Source of the DNA: Ampullaceana balthica
Lineage: Eukaryota; Mollusca; Gastropoda; Lymnaeidae
Assembly (NCBI GenBank): GCA_944989445.1
Contig: CALYLW010000018.1
Coordinates: forward strand, 1,592,430-1,656,429
Reading direction: 5' to 3'
DNA length: 64,000 bases
The translations under genes and the position numbers were made by a program. Shown in pieces: positions 1 to 11,300 of this stretch (within the stretch, counting starts at the first letter, position 1; every line of letters begins with the position of its first letter). A model generated the notes under the pieces. The model made no database searches. It was not told where the DNA came from and worked only from the letters and a program-made list of their open reading frames with translations.

Positions 1-2055
1 AATACAAAATTAATTTCTAAATCTCAGACACTTTATAAACATTCATTGAATTGAAGTTTTAAAACAAGCAGCTCTTTTAGATTAAGATTTTTCTTACTTT
101 CCATTTTCAGTATTTTAAAAATTGACAGGCTAAAGAAAATGTCATCTACTTTTTTTTAAAATTTCTTCTCCAAAATTAAAGATTATGTCACATTATGAGG
201 AAATAGAAAATAAGCCTTGAAAATAAATGCTAAAATGAGTAAATGTTGAATTAATTAATGACATTGTTTTATTCCTTGTACACTGTCTCAGTGAATTCAA
301 CAAGTAGGTATTTATTGTTGTTACACATTATTTTTTATTATTATAATTTGTTCAGTGAAGTAAATTTTAATATTTCCAGTTCTAGAAAATATCATGTTAA
401 ACTGTATTTTAAAAGAAACAACTAAGTTCTGTAATTTTTATTTTGAAACAATGTTGCATTTTTAAAAATTAAAACTCACCCTAGTTATGTTATTTAAATT
501 TGTGTTTCAAACAGTCTTCCATTGCTGGAGTAAACAATTCTATGAATTTTCTTTCATTTAGTTTAATACCCATAGAAAAGTCAGATAACTCTGAGGTAAC
601 CATTTAATAATAACGACTCATAACCTTTAAAATTTAACTAAAAGAAATCAGATTCCAAGACTTAAAATGACATTTTATATCATTAGTGAATATTTCTGAA
701 TCAAAATCAATGCATTACGGCCAGCAAGAAGATGAATTTGGGAACTGCATTCTTCTTGTATATTGTTAAATATATGTACTTGTAATTTTTTTAAAGTACA
801 TTGTAAATAATAAATAGCCCTATTTTATGGAGAAAACAAAATGGAAAGACATCTTAAAAATTGTTTATAACTTTTTAAAAAAAACAACTATTTAGTAAAT
901 TAAATAATATAAATTATTATAAACCTTCCAAAATATTTCTAGTACAGCAACTAATAAAAGACAGAATCAAAAGAAATAGTGAGCAAAATCAAGATGTGCT
1001 TAAAAATGTATATTTTAACACCTAAATTCATTTTCACTTATGTTTTATAGTTTTAAGTTTTATGATTGCTTAAGCTAATGGTTTTATTATATCATTTTTT
1101 TTTCACATTAGTGATGCCACTTACAAGTAAGCTGAGTTTGTTTTTATGTTTGCTTTCATAGTTAAAATTAGTTTATTTTTTTAATTTTTTTTTGCATTAA
1201 TTAGTGATACAATTTGTTTGCGGGTGTTAGAGCATCACTATTGCTATTAGCTTAACTGCTTTACAAAGAATCTGCACATAACAGTAATCAGTATGTAAGA
1301 ATATAACAACCAAAGTGTCCAAGGTGATGCAGATATAAATAAATATATGACATGATATTATAATTTATATGATTTAATTTAATATGGCAATGGGGAGTGT
1401 TGTCAAAGTAATATTTAGATTATCATTAATAAATTTGATTAGTTGATCCAAATCGTGTTTATACTTATATAAATATAACCATTAAAATTAATTTTTGCTT
1501 CAGCTAAAAAAAATGGTGAGTTAAATTGAACTGCCGGTAGACCGAATTGTCTGCTGTGACTGTTGTCAAATGTCAGTGTTGTGTTGCCATTTTTTAAATT
1601 TGTTTTTTGACATTCCATTTGTTTGCAAATATTTTGTGAATATTCTTTTCTTATTCTAATGCTTAAGTTTAGTCCTTAATAAGGATCTATATATAAAAGT
1701 AGCTTTAAGTACTTTAAGATTTACATGTAGGCAACATTTTATGATCTTTAAACATATAATTTTACGCTTGATACCTTGCTTTATGAATTTTGAATGTTCA
1801 GATTGTTTACAGTTTTATGTTTTTAATATCTTTTGTTTGAGAGATCTCCACGATTTCTTTAATTTTAATCGGTTTTTTTTAATTTAAATAATTTATGCAG
1901 CTAATTTAAATAACCAGCTACTTACGATTGGGTCGTCTTAAAAAATACCCCCACCCCCCCCCCAGTATCGTATCTTATCTTAAATTACAGAGATTATTGA
2001 TTTCCACGCTTTTCCTAGGTTTACTTTTTTTTAATGTCATAATAATAATTACATA
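1..2055. other. AT-rich intergenic DNA, no gene seen
   Basis: Very AT-rich sequence with many homopolymer A and T runs. No open frame longer than about 70 codons, no recognisable protein motif, no tandem array and no clear transposon ends. It lies downstream of the 3' end of the minus-strand ABCG2-like gene. Confidence 0.6.
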
Positions 2056-2866
2056 CAGTGGATCCTCGGTATACGTCTGCTTTGGTATAGACCAACTTAG
2101 TATACGTCCTGTTTTGGCGCGAAACATTTTGCTTTGTATATGACCTTTTGTTTGGAACACGACCACCATGAGTGCTAGAAATTGTATGTGTAAAAACTGG
2201 CTCATCAAGTGCATGTGTGACTTGGATGAATCACAACACTACGTCATATTCCACCACTGATGTGTGTTACAACAACACAGTGAACGACTGGAGCAATTAA
2301 TGGTAAATTTTAAGTAAGTTCACTAAACATGAGTTCTAAAAAAGTTAATGAGAGGAGCCAAGGAAAGAAAAAAATTGACCAATGTCACAGTTTCGAAACT
2401 TACTGAAGAGAAGGCAAAGTTCTTGAGACAGATTTTAAGTACAAGTCAAACCTGGCAAGCCTCAAACATGGTCAACTAGGGAAAAGAGGCAAAAAATAGA
2501 AAGAAGAAACAATGTTATGTTCCTAAAGTTTTTTTAAGTCCTCCCAAACAATAACATCTCCTTCTCAACACCATGTTAGCAAACACTTGACTCGTCTCAC
2601 CAAGTTAAAGTGTGGCTAATTTTTTTTTATTTATTGCACTTTAAGTTCTCTTAATTAATTTCGTTTAGTATTAAGAAATGTTTAATTTTTTTTTACAACT
2701 ACTTCAATAAATGTATAATATGTTAATAATAATATGCTTTTTTTCCTGGGAACGGATTAATCATTTATCCTTTATTTCTTATGTTAAAAATACGTTTGGT
2801 ATAAGTCTGTTTGGTACAAGTCCAAGTGTCTGGAACGAATTAAGGACGTATTTCGAGGTTCCACTG
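2056..2866. mobile_element. Internally deleted Tigger/pogo-like DNA transposon
   Basis: The ends are inverted copies: the left end starts cagtggatcctcggtatacg and the right end, reverse-complemented, starts cagtggaacctcgaaatacg. Each end abuts a TA dinucleotide (2054-2055 and 2867-2868), the target duplication of Tc1/mariner/pogo elements. The cagtgg-cctcg ends resemble Tigger-type termini. A short plus-strand stretch near 2330 (atgagttctaaaaaag and a basic reading) looks like the start of a decayed transposase, but no DDE domain follows. At 811 bp it is a non-autonomous derivative. Assignment to pogo/Tigger rests on end sequence only. Confidence 0.75.
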
Positions 2867-4332
2867 TATATTGTTCTATACGGGCAGTGAACCGGTATAA
2901 TAAGGACCGCCCGCCCGACTATAATGGAAATTTAATTTTTTGAAATTAATTTGATTAATTATCGAACAGATGCACGAGTCCTCACAAGTAACTCTTTGGC
3001 GAATTGGGTCATTTTGGCTTCAACGCTGGTGCTCTGCAAACTTGTATCAGCATAATGACGTAACAGACGGAGTCCAGACCACGTGATACGCTTCTGCTAT
3101 TATTATATATATATTTTGTTAAGGTCATGTTTGTTAATATGATATATAGTTAGCTATTAAATGAAATACAATCTAATAATAACCAATAATTTGCTTTTGT
3201 CAACTCCTTTCTTGTAAATAATTTTTGCTTTGCTTTGTTGGATTTTAAATTTTATTTCTTCAGTCTTTTTCTTTAAGGAAAAAACAAAAATGCCTTTTTA
3301 GAAATAATCAGTGGTGTCATTAAGGTTGGTGTCACCCAGTGTGGTATATGATGGGGTGACCCCTCACAACTTAATAGCCAAATAGCTGGAACATACAGAA
3401 TTTTACATATTGATGTCACCCTTTGCAATGGTGTCACCTCATGCAGTCCTGCAATGGTGTCACCTCATGCAGTCCTGCAATGGTGTCACTTCATGCAGTC
3501 AGCACCCTCCCAACCGCGTAGTGACTCACTTCTGATAATAATAAAATAAATAATATTCAGACACAATAATTAGACTGGTAAACAGGTGACTTCAATGGAA
3601 AAAACATTAATAGACCATGATTGTTTGAACCAGAAGCACTCAACTTCAACAAAATATAGTTTATTGAAAGGCTTTATTTTCAGTTTTTATAAACAACTTA
3701 ACATGGCTAGAGAAGAAAGCTATCATCAATTCTTACATCCCTTACTTACTTTAAGATGTATAATTCAACATTGTTACTCTAACTCCTATTATTTTTCTAG
3801 ATTTCAAGGTATCAATGATGAATTAGTTGTCTGTTGCTAGTTGCTAATAGTAAAAACTTTTGACTTTGATCACATCAAAGTTAAAGAAAACATTTCAACC
3901 AAAATATTATTAATGCAATTGAACATAGTATAGTACCTTAGGAGGAAATAAAATTATTAACTTGTTTACACACACACTACCCTACCCTGTATAAAATTGT
4001 ATATTTGTACCATAAATTAGTAACACACAAATTCATAAGGAATTATGATGTAAGTGTAAGTATATTTACCACTCAAAGGTGCATTCTATAACAAAATTGC
4101 CCCACAATACTATGAATGATATCATGATGAAATACTATCAATCCATTAGTATAATTTATAGTGAGAATTAAGTAAACATCTTTCAAATGGACCAAAGGAA
4201 TATCACAAATCTTTGTGCATTTTTTTTAATGACAACAAATAATAATTGCACTAAATTCTATGGCTAGGTAAGCCCTTGGGTACTCTCAACAATAATCATT
4301 TCTTTCTTTAATACTATAGAAACCGGGTTGAC
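2867..4332. other. Intergenic DNA, no gene recognised
   Basis: Mostly unique AT-rich sequence. A GC-richer patch at about 2880-3090 and a sequence rich in ggtgtcac near 3316-3380 look like old repeat fragments but I cannot name them. The 84-codon plus-strand open frame at 3586-3840 has no recognisable motif. Confidence 0.4.
3425..3502. repeat. 3-copy tandem repeat (about 27 bp)
   Basis: Three adjacent copies of a unit containing caatggtgtcacctcatgca. The third copy has ttcatg instead of ctcatg. It sits inside a larger ggtgtcac-rich sequence and has no coding content. Confidence 0.8.
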
Positions 4333-4594
4333 CCTTACTTATCTTAAGATACCCATGCAAGTACTCAGCACTTACTTATCTTAAGATACCCATGCAAGTA
4401 CTCAGCACTTACTTATCTTAAGATACCCATGCAAGTACTCAGCACTTACTTATCTTAAGATACCCATGCAAGTACTCAGCACTTACTTATCTTAAGATAC
4501 CCATGCAAGTACTCAGCACTTACTTATCTTAAGATACCCATGCAAGTACTCAGCACTTACTTATCTTAAGATACCCATGCAAGTACTCAGCACT
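4333..4594. repeat. 37-bp minisatellite, 7 copies
   Basis: Seven near-identical copies of a unit with the core cttaagatacccatgcaagt. The copies are so alike that expansion was recent. The array is roughly 0.65-0.9 kb beyond the stop codon of the minus-strand ABCG2-like gene, so it is in its 3' flank or a long 3' UTR. Confidence 0.95.
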
Positions 4595-4927
4595 TAAAAT
4601 AACAAGTGAAATCATTTACTTTTACTTTTAGCCAGCATTTTCTAGTTGATACAATTTTAACAGATATTTTATAAACATCATAGACCACTTTCCATCCTCA
4701 GGACAAAAGAGCAGCTAATAAGATTAGGATATGTAAAATACACCAAAGGCATTAAACATTATATTAACCTAATTTTAACAGTATTTCCATTCTTTACACT
4801 TAAGGAAATGTATCTTTCTGAACACAGTTCATGAGCTGCTCAAATGATTATAACATTTTGGAGATCTATGTAATACCTGTCTTTTCATATATATATATTT
4901 AAAATGTACGTGTGCTCATAACTCATA

Positions 4928-4933
4928 TTTATT
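4928..4933 (-). promoter_or_regulatory. Candidate poly(A) signal of the ABCG2-like gene
   Basis: The minus strand reads AATAAA here, about 307 nt after the stop codon at 5240, a reasonable distance for a 3' UTR end. It is the nearest canonical hexamer I noticed. The region is AT-rich, so chance occurrence is quite possible. Confidence 0.35.
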
Positions 4934-5239
4934 GTTGGTCAATCGATCCCTATTTTGTCTGAGGGGGATGACTATCAGATTATCTGTGTATATATTTTGA
5001 ATCAGTCTCATGTCTCTTGACATGAAGGCAGGGGAGGTGATCACAATCTTGTTTCAGGTGCCCACATGTAGGTCAGTCTCATTCGACTTCTGCATGTAGG
5101 TCTAGTTGTCACCATCCTTTGGTTTCAGGTGTATAAATGTAGGTCACCCTCATCTTGACCGAATGAACGCAGTTCAGGGGATGAGCATCAAATGTCACAG
5201 GCGTCTATAGATTTAGTTAGAATAAATTAACTGATGATG

Positions 5240-5390
5240 TCAAAATGTCTTCTTCATTCGTCTCAGTTGTATGTAAGTTAGTATGAGTAGCAGCCATCCA
5301 TAGCTCACAAGAGCCACATAATTTTGCCAGAAGTCCCAAGGCTCAGCATAGCGAATGTTCTGTTCTTGTAGATATGCATTTCCCTCCTTG
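5240..5390 (-). CDS. ABCG2: ABCG2-like terminal coding exon 17 (TM6)
   Basis: Residues 593-642 and stop [22 protein letters not shown] matches the last helix of ABCG2, followed by a basic cytosolic tail RRMKKTF. Acceptor CGCCAACAG. Confidence 0.92.
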
Positions 5391-8300
5391 CTGTTGGCGT
5401 TTCATTTGTTTTTATTTACGAGAGAAATAAGATGAAATGATTTTAGAATTAGATCACATTTGTGAATAATCAAATAGATTCATAATAAAACATAATCTTT
5501 CTCTGAAAGTGTGAGGAAGTAATAACTAAAACTAAGAGTTTAAAAAGGTAAAAAGTCTTTCAATACAGACACAAAACAATTTGATATATTTTTTTTGGGC
5601 CTGTTTCTTTTAAATTTTAAAGTTCTTAAAAAAATTAAAATAAACTTAAAGGGATGAGGTTCATATAGAAGTTTTTAAATTGTTTCTACCTAGGTGGCAT
5701 GTAACAAAAATTTTAGGATGACCGCTAACAATTTAGTAGTTTGAAGAAGACAATTTAAAATGTAAAAAAAAACTATTGACCCACCAGTTAGTTCCGTTGG
5801 GACAGAAAACTCTGTCCTTAAACTCAATGATATATAGGGTCTGGAAAAGTTTAAAAATATAATAGGTTATCATTAGAAGCAAATAACAGATACATTTTAA
5901 AAATAAATTTACTGAAAATAAACCAATAATATATTGACCAAAACCTCTAGTACCACACTATGGGTAGGAGAAACATTTGTCATATAAAATATTAGCTTTA
6001 CAGATCCACAGCCCTTAAACTGAATGCATTTGACACTATTCCCTTAATATATCATTATTGCTTACATTTAGAGCATATTTGAAGAGACTTAAATACTGAA
6101 TCCAGTTGAGCCAGACATTGATTGTATCTGGATTGATCAGGAAACCTCCCAGCAGCTGAACATGAAATATTCATTAAAAAATCTGTTAAGCACACAATTT
6201 AAATTTAATGTCAACAAAAGGAGATATGTTAAGTAAAATCTGTTGATAAACTGTAAACTGACAGGGTGATGAGGTGCTGTAAGGTGGTGTAATCAAAACA
6301 GCATACTCAGGCTGTTTGAGTATACTGCAAGGTGTTAGCACTTTGGGAATTAATTAACCCTTTACAGTCCAATGCGCTTCCGCCTTTTCAACTCCCTGCG
6401 ACCAAGTAAGGGGAGATAACATCTTCTTAAATCAATGTTCTTTTCCTAATTAATTCATAAAAAATAAACTATTTGTAAGAAAATGAAGGTAAAAATAAAT
6501 AAGTATAAACAAATGGACACACTTTATATCCATTGGTCTTTAAGGTGTATAATACAAATAATGTTCACATAAAAAATTCCAGAAAACCCCCCCAAAAAAT
6601 TTTTAACAAATTTTTCCATGTAATTAGATAGATCTCTTATCCATTTTCAAGTCTATTACAACACTGCTAAAGCAGGCATTATTAGCAGTAACCATTGCAC
6701 AAGTATGAGTCCACCCCAGGCATGTTGTGAATGTCAACATTATATTTTTATTTAAAAAAACTTCTTTATTTCAATGGAGAAAACTGGTTGCAAGTAAATT
6801 CTTTTTTGTAGCATATTGTACTCGTTGTAGTGCAAACAAAGTTTGTTTTTTTGTATTAATAGCCTGGTATGACTAAGAAACGTAATCAGATCCAATAGCA
6901 TCATCAGGAAAATTTTAATTATGTCTAGAGCCTGATTGTTTCATAAATGGGGAAAAAATGATTGCGAAAAAATTAATCGACCACTATCGATCTGACTATG
7001 GTCTATAGAACTATTTCCATCCATGTCGTGTCACTATTTCTATCATTTTTTATCAGTGTTTTTATAACTATCACTAGTGTTCTTTTAATTAAAATCAATA
7101 ATCACATTAATCACTGCTATATTCATTGAATAAGGAAGCCCCATTACGCCTAAGTTCCTTCAATATTTTGTCCATTGCACTAAAATCCCCGTGAAAAAAC
7201 CAACACTTTAAAAAAAATTGTAAAAAATGAGCCCTTCGGTACACCACCGTCAAACTAGTATCAAAATAAGCAGCAAAACGAGGCTCTCTTCCGGTAAAGT
7301 TATATTCAGCAATGTGCGACGGATATGCGCGGCGCTACGCAACAAAGTAAACAACCTCAATGCGGGCGGGTTTGGCGTTATCGGACTGTACGCTTAAGAA
7401 AAAAAACTGCTTGTTTCGGGCGTATCGGACTGTAAAGGGTTAAGGAAATCTGGGGGCACAAACCTCCTGAAAGAACTTAGTTATTGGAAATACTGGTATT
7501 TTTTATGTTGACTTGCAATGCTCAACTTAATTTTTATTTTAAATAGTTTGTTTCTTCACTTTAATCTCACAAAATGATTTCTTTCAGCACTAACCACAAG
7601 TCGATTTTTTCAACTTACTATCATCAAAACATAGCAGAAGGCCAGGAGCAGTTGGGCCACGGCAAAAACTCGGATAGTTGAGCTGACCAGGAAGCACAGA
7701 CTCGCTGCCGCCATTGTGGTGCAGAAGAGACAAGACAAGAACAAAAGGAAGTTGATGATCCCAGGATTTAGTCCTGAAACAAAATATTTGTTCAAAAGTT
7801 TTGTTACAGAGTACAAGTTAATACAACGGACCCTTAAATACAATTATTGATCTTGAATTTTAAAAAAGAAATTTAAGTAAAGATGAGAAAATTTTACTCA
7901 CAACTAAAAGCCAATGGCCAAAGTTAACTGACTGCCAATGGCCAAAGTTAACTGACTGCCAATGGCCAAAGTTAACTGACTGCCAATGGCCAAAGTTAAC
8001 TGACTGCCAATGACCAAAGTTAACTGACTGCCAATGGCCAAAGTTAACTGACTGCCAATGGCCAAAGTTAACTGACTGCCAATGGCCAAAGTTAACTGAC
8101 TGCCAATGGCCAAAGTTAACTGACTGCCAATGGCCAAAGTTAACTGACTGCCAATGGCCAAAGTTAACTGACTGCCAATGACCAAAGTTAACTGACTGCC
8201 AATGGCCAAAGTTAACTGACTGCCAATGACCAAAGTTAACTGACTGCCAATGGCCAAAGTTAACTGACTGCCAATGGCCAAAGTTAACTGACTGCCAATG

Positions 8301-11300
8301 ACCAAAGTTAACTGACTGCCAATGACCAAAGTTAACTGACTGCCAATGACCAAAGTTAACTGACTGCCAATGACCAAAGTTAACTGACTGCCAATGACCA
8401 AAGTTAACTGACTGCCAATGACCAAAGTTAACTGACTGCCAATGAACATATTCACAGAATTATTGCATGATATTTTGAAAACTTAGGCATCAAAGCAAAG
8501 CCACTGTACAAATGTAGATACACAAGCATGTATCCACTAACAGAGAAGTAAACAACGGTACAGACATGTACTCACCAACAGAGAAGTAAACAACGGTACA
8601 GACATGTACTCACCAACAGAGAAGTAAACAACGGTACAGACATGTACTCACCAACAGAGAAGTAAACAACGGTAAAAACATGTACTCACCAACAGAGAAG
8701 TAAACAACGGTACAGACATGTACTCACCAACAGAGAAGTAAACAACGGGACAGACATGTACTCACCAACAGAGAAGTTAACAACGGTACAGACATGTACT
8801 CACCAACAGAGAAGTTAACAACGGTACAAACATGTAGTCACCAACAGAGAAGTAAACAACGGTACAGACATGTACTCACCAACAGAGAAGTAAACAACGG
8901 TACAGACATGTACTCACCAACAGAGAAGTAAACAACGGTACAGACAATGATGACTGGGACAAGCCTCAGGGGTAAAATGTCAAAGAAGATCTTCACAATA
9001 AAATAAACAGACACCCTGTAGTAACCACTGCTGTGCTCATGCCTAAGGGAGACAAATCAAATCAGAAACTCTTATTGGTGAATACTAATACTGAGACCAA
9101 AATCAAACAACCGAAAACACTGTTTCAAGTGAAAAATAAATCTTTAAGTAATTCTTTAACACTATGATATCTAATGGTGAAAGCAACTGCCAAGCTAATC
9201 AAAATTGAACAATATTTAATTCTTGCTGACAAGAAAGCTAAATTTGGACACCTTAAATCTCTAGCCAGTATTTTAAATGATTCAAAACAAAGCTTCATTA
9301 AATATAACCGCTACACTATTTTCAGAACCTATAATAATGAAAATCCTTAGTGCCCTTAAATTTATATTTAGAAAATTGAGTAAACCAGATGCTCCCTTTT
9401 ATTTAATTCAATAGGCTTTGAGAAATGCTTATTCTCTTTAATGTAGGTTCATCCACCTTAATTACAAAGACAATAATTATTATATTTGATTTATTGATAA
9501 AAATTATGCTGAATGATAACTTAATGTTTGCTTTGAAAAAACCAACAACAGGATTTATTGTATTTAAATTGCTTGATTTCCATGAAATAATAAATGTATT
9601 TCTAACTCTGAATGTCATCCACATATATTGGCTCATTCTCATATACATTTTATGAGAAAATCAGTGCTATTGCTATCATCTAGACATGAATCAGTGCTAT
9701 TGCTATCATCTAGACATGAATCAGTGCTATTGCTATCATCTAGACATGAATCAGTGCTATTGCTATCATCTAGACATGAATCAGTGCTATTGCTATCATC
9801 TAGACATGAATCAGTGCTATTGCTATCATCTAGACATGAATCAGTGCTATTGCTATCATCTAGACATGAATCAGTGCTATTGCTATCATCTAGACATGAA
9901 TCAGTGCTATTGCTATCATCTAGACATGAATCAGTGCTATTGCTATCATCTAGACATGAATCAGTGCTATTGCTATCATCTAGACATGAATCAGTGCTAT
10001 TGCTATCATCTAGACATGAATCAGTGCTATTGCTATCATCTAGACATGAATCAGTGCTATTGCTATCATCTAGACATGAATCAGTGCTATTGCTATCATC
10101 TAGACATGAATCAGTGCTATTGCTATCATCTAGACATGAATCAGTGCTATTGCTATCATCTAGACATGAATCAGTGCTATTGCTATCATCTAGACATGAA
10201 TCAGTGCTATTGCTATCATCTAGACATGAATCAGTGCTATTGCTATCATCTAGACATGAATCAGTGCTATTGCTATCATCTAGACATGAATCAGTGCTAT
10301 TGCTATCATCTAGACATGAATCAGTGCTATTGCTATCATCTAGACATGAATCAGTGCTATTGCTATCATCTAGACATGAATCAGTGCTATTGCTATCATC
10401 TAGACATGAATCAGTGCTATTGCTATCATCTAGACATGAATCAGTGCTATTGCTATCATCTAGACATGAATCAGTGCTATTGCTATCATCTAGACATGAA
10501 TCAGTGCTATTGCTATCATCTAGACATGAATCAGTGCTATTGCTATCATCTAGACATGAATCAGTGCTATTGCTATCATCTAGACATGAATCAGTGCTAT
10601 TGCTATCATCTAGACATGAATCAGTGCTATTGCTATCATCTAGACATGAATCAGTGCTATTGCTATCATCTAGACATGAATCAGTGCTATTGCTATCATC
10701 TAGACATGAATCAGTGCTATTGCTATCATCTAGACATGAATCAGTGCTATTGCTATCATCTAGACATGAATCAGTGCTATTGCTATCATCTAGACATGAA
10801 TCAGTGCTATTGCTATCATCTAGACATGAATCAGTGCTATTGCTATCATCTAGACATGAATCAGTGCTATTGCTATCATCTAGACATGAATCAGTGCTAT
10901 TGCTATCATCTAGACATGAATCAGTGCTATTGCTATCATCTAGACATGAATCAGTGCTATTGCTATCATCTAGACATGAATCAGTGCTATTGCTATCATC
11001 TAGACATGAATCAGTGCTATTGCTATCATCTAGACATGAATCAGTGCTATTGCTATCATCTAGACATGAATCAGTGCTATTGCTATCATCTAGACATGAA
11101 TCAGTGCTATTGCTATCATCTAGACATGAATCAGTGCTATTGCTATCATCTAGACATGAATCAGTGCTATTGCTATCATCTAGACATGAATCAGTGCTAT
11201 TGCTATCATCTAGACATGAATCAGTGCTATTGCTATCATCTAGACATGAATCAGTGCTATTGCTATCATCTAGACATGAATCAGTGCTATTGCTATCATC

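Noticed and set aside
7904..8455. 183-codon minus-strand frame with GSQLTL repeats
   Set aside because: Product of the 24-bp minisatellite in intron 13; no flanking coding sequence.
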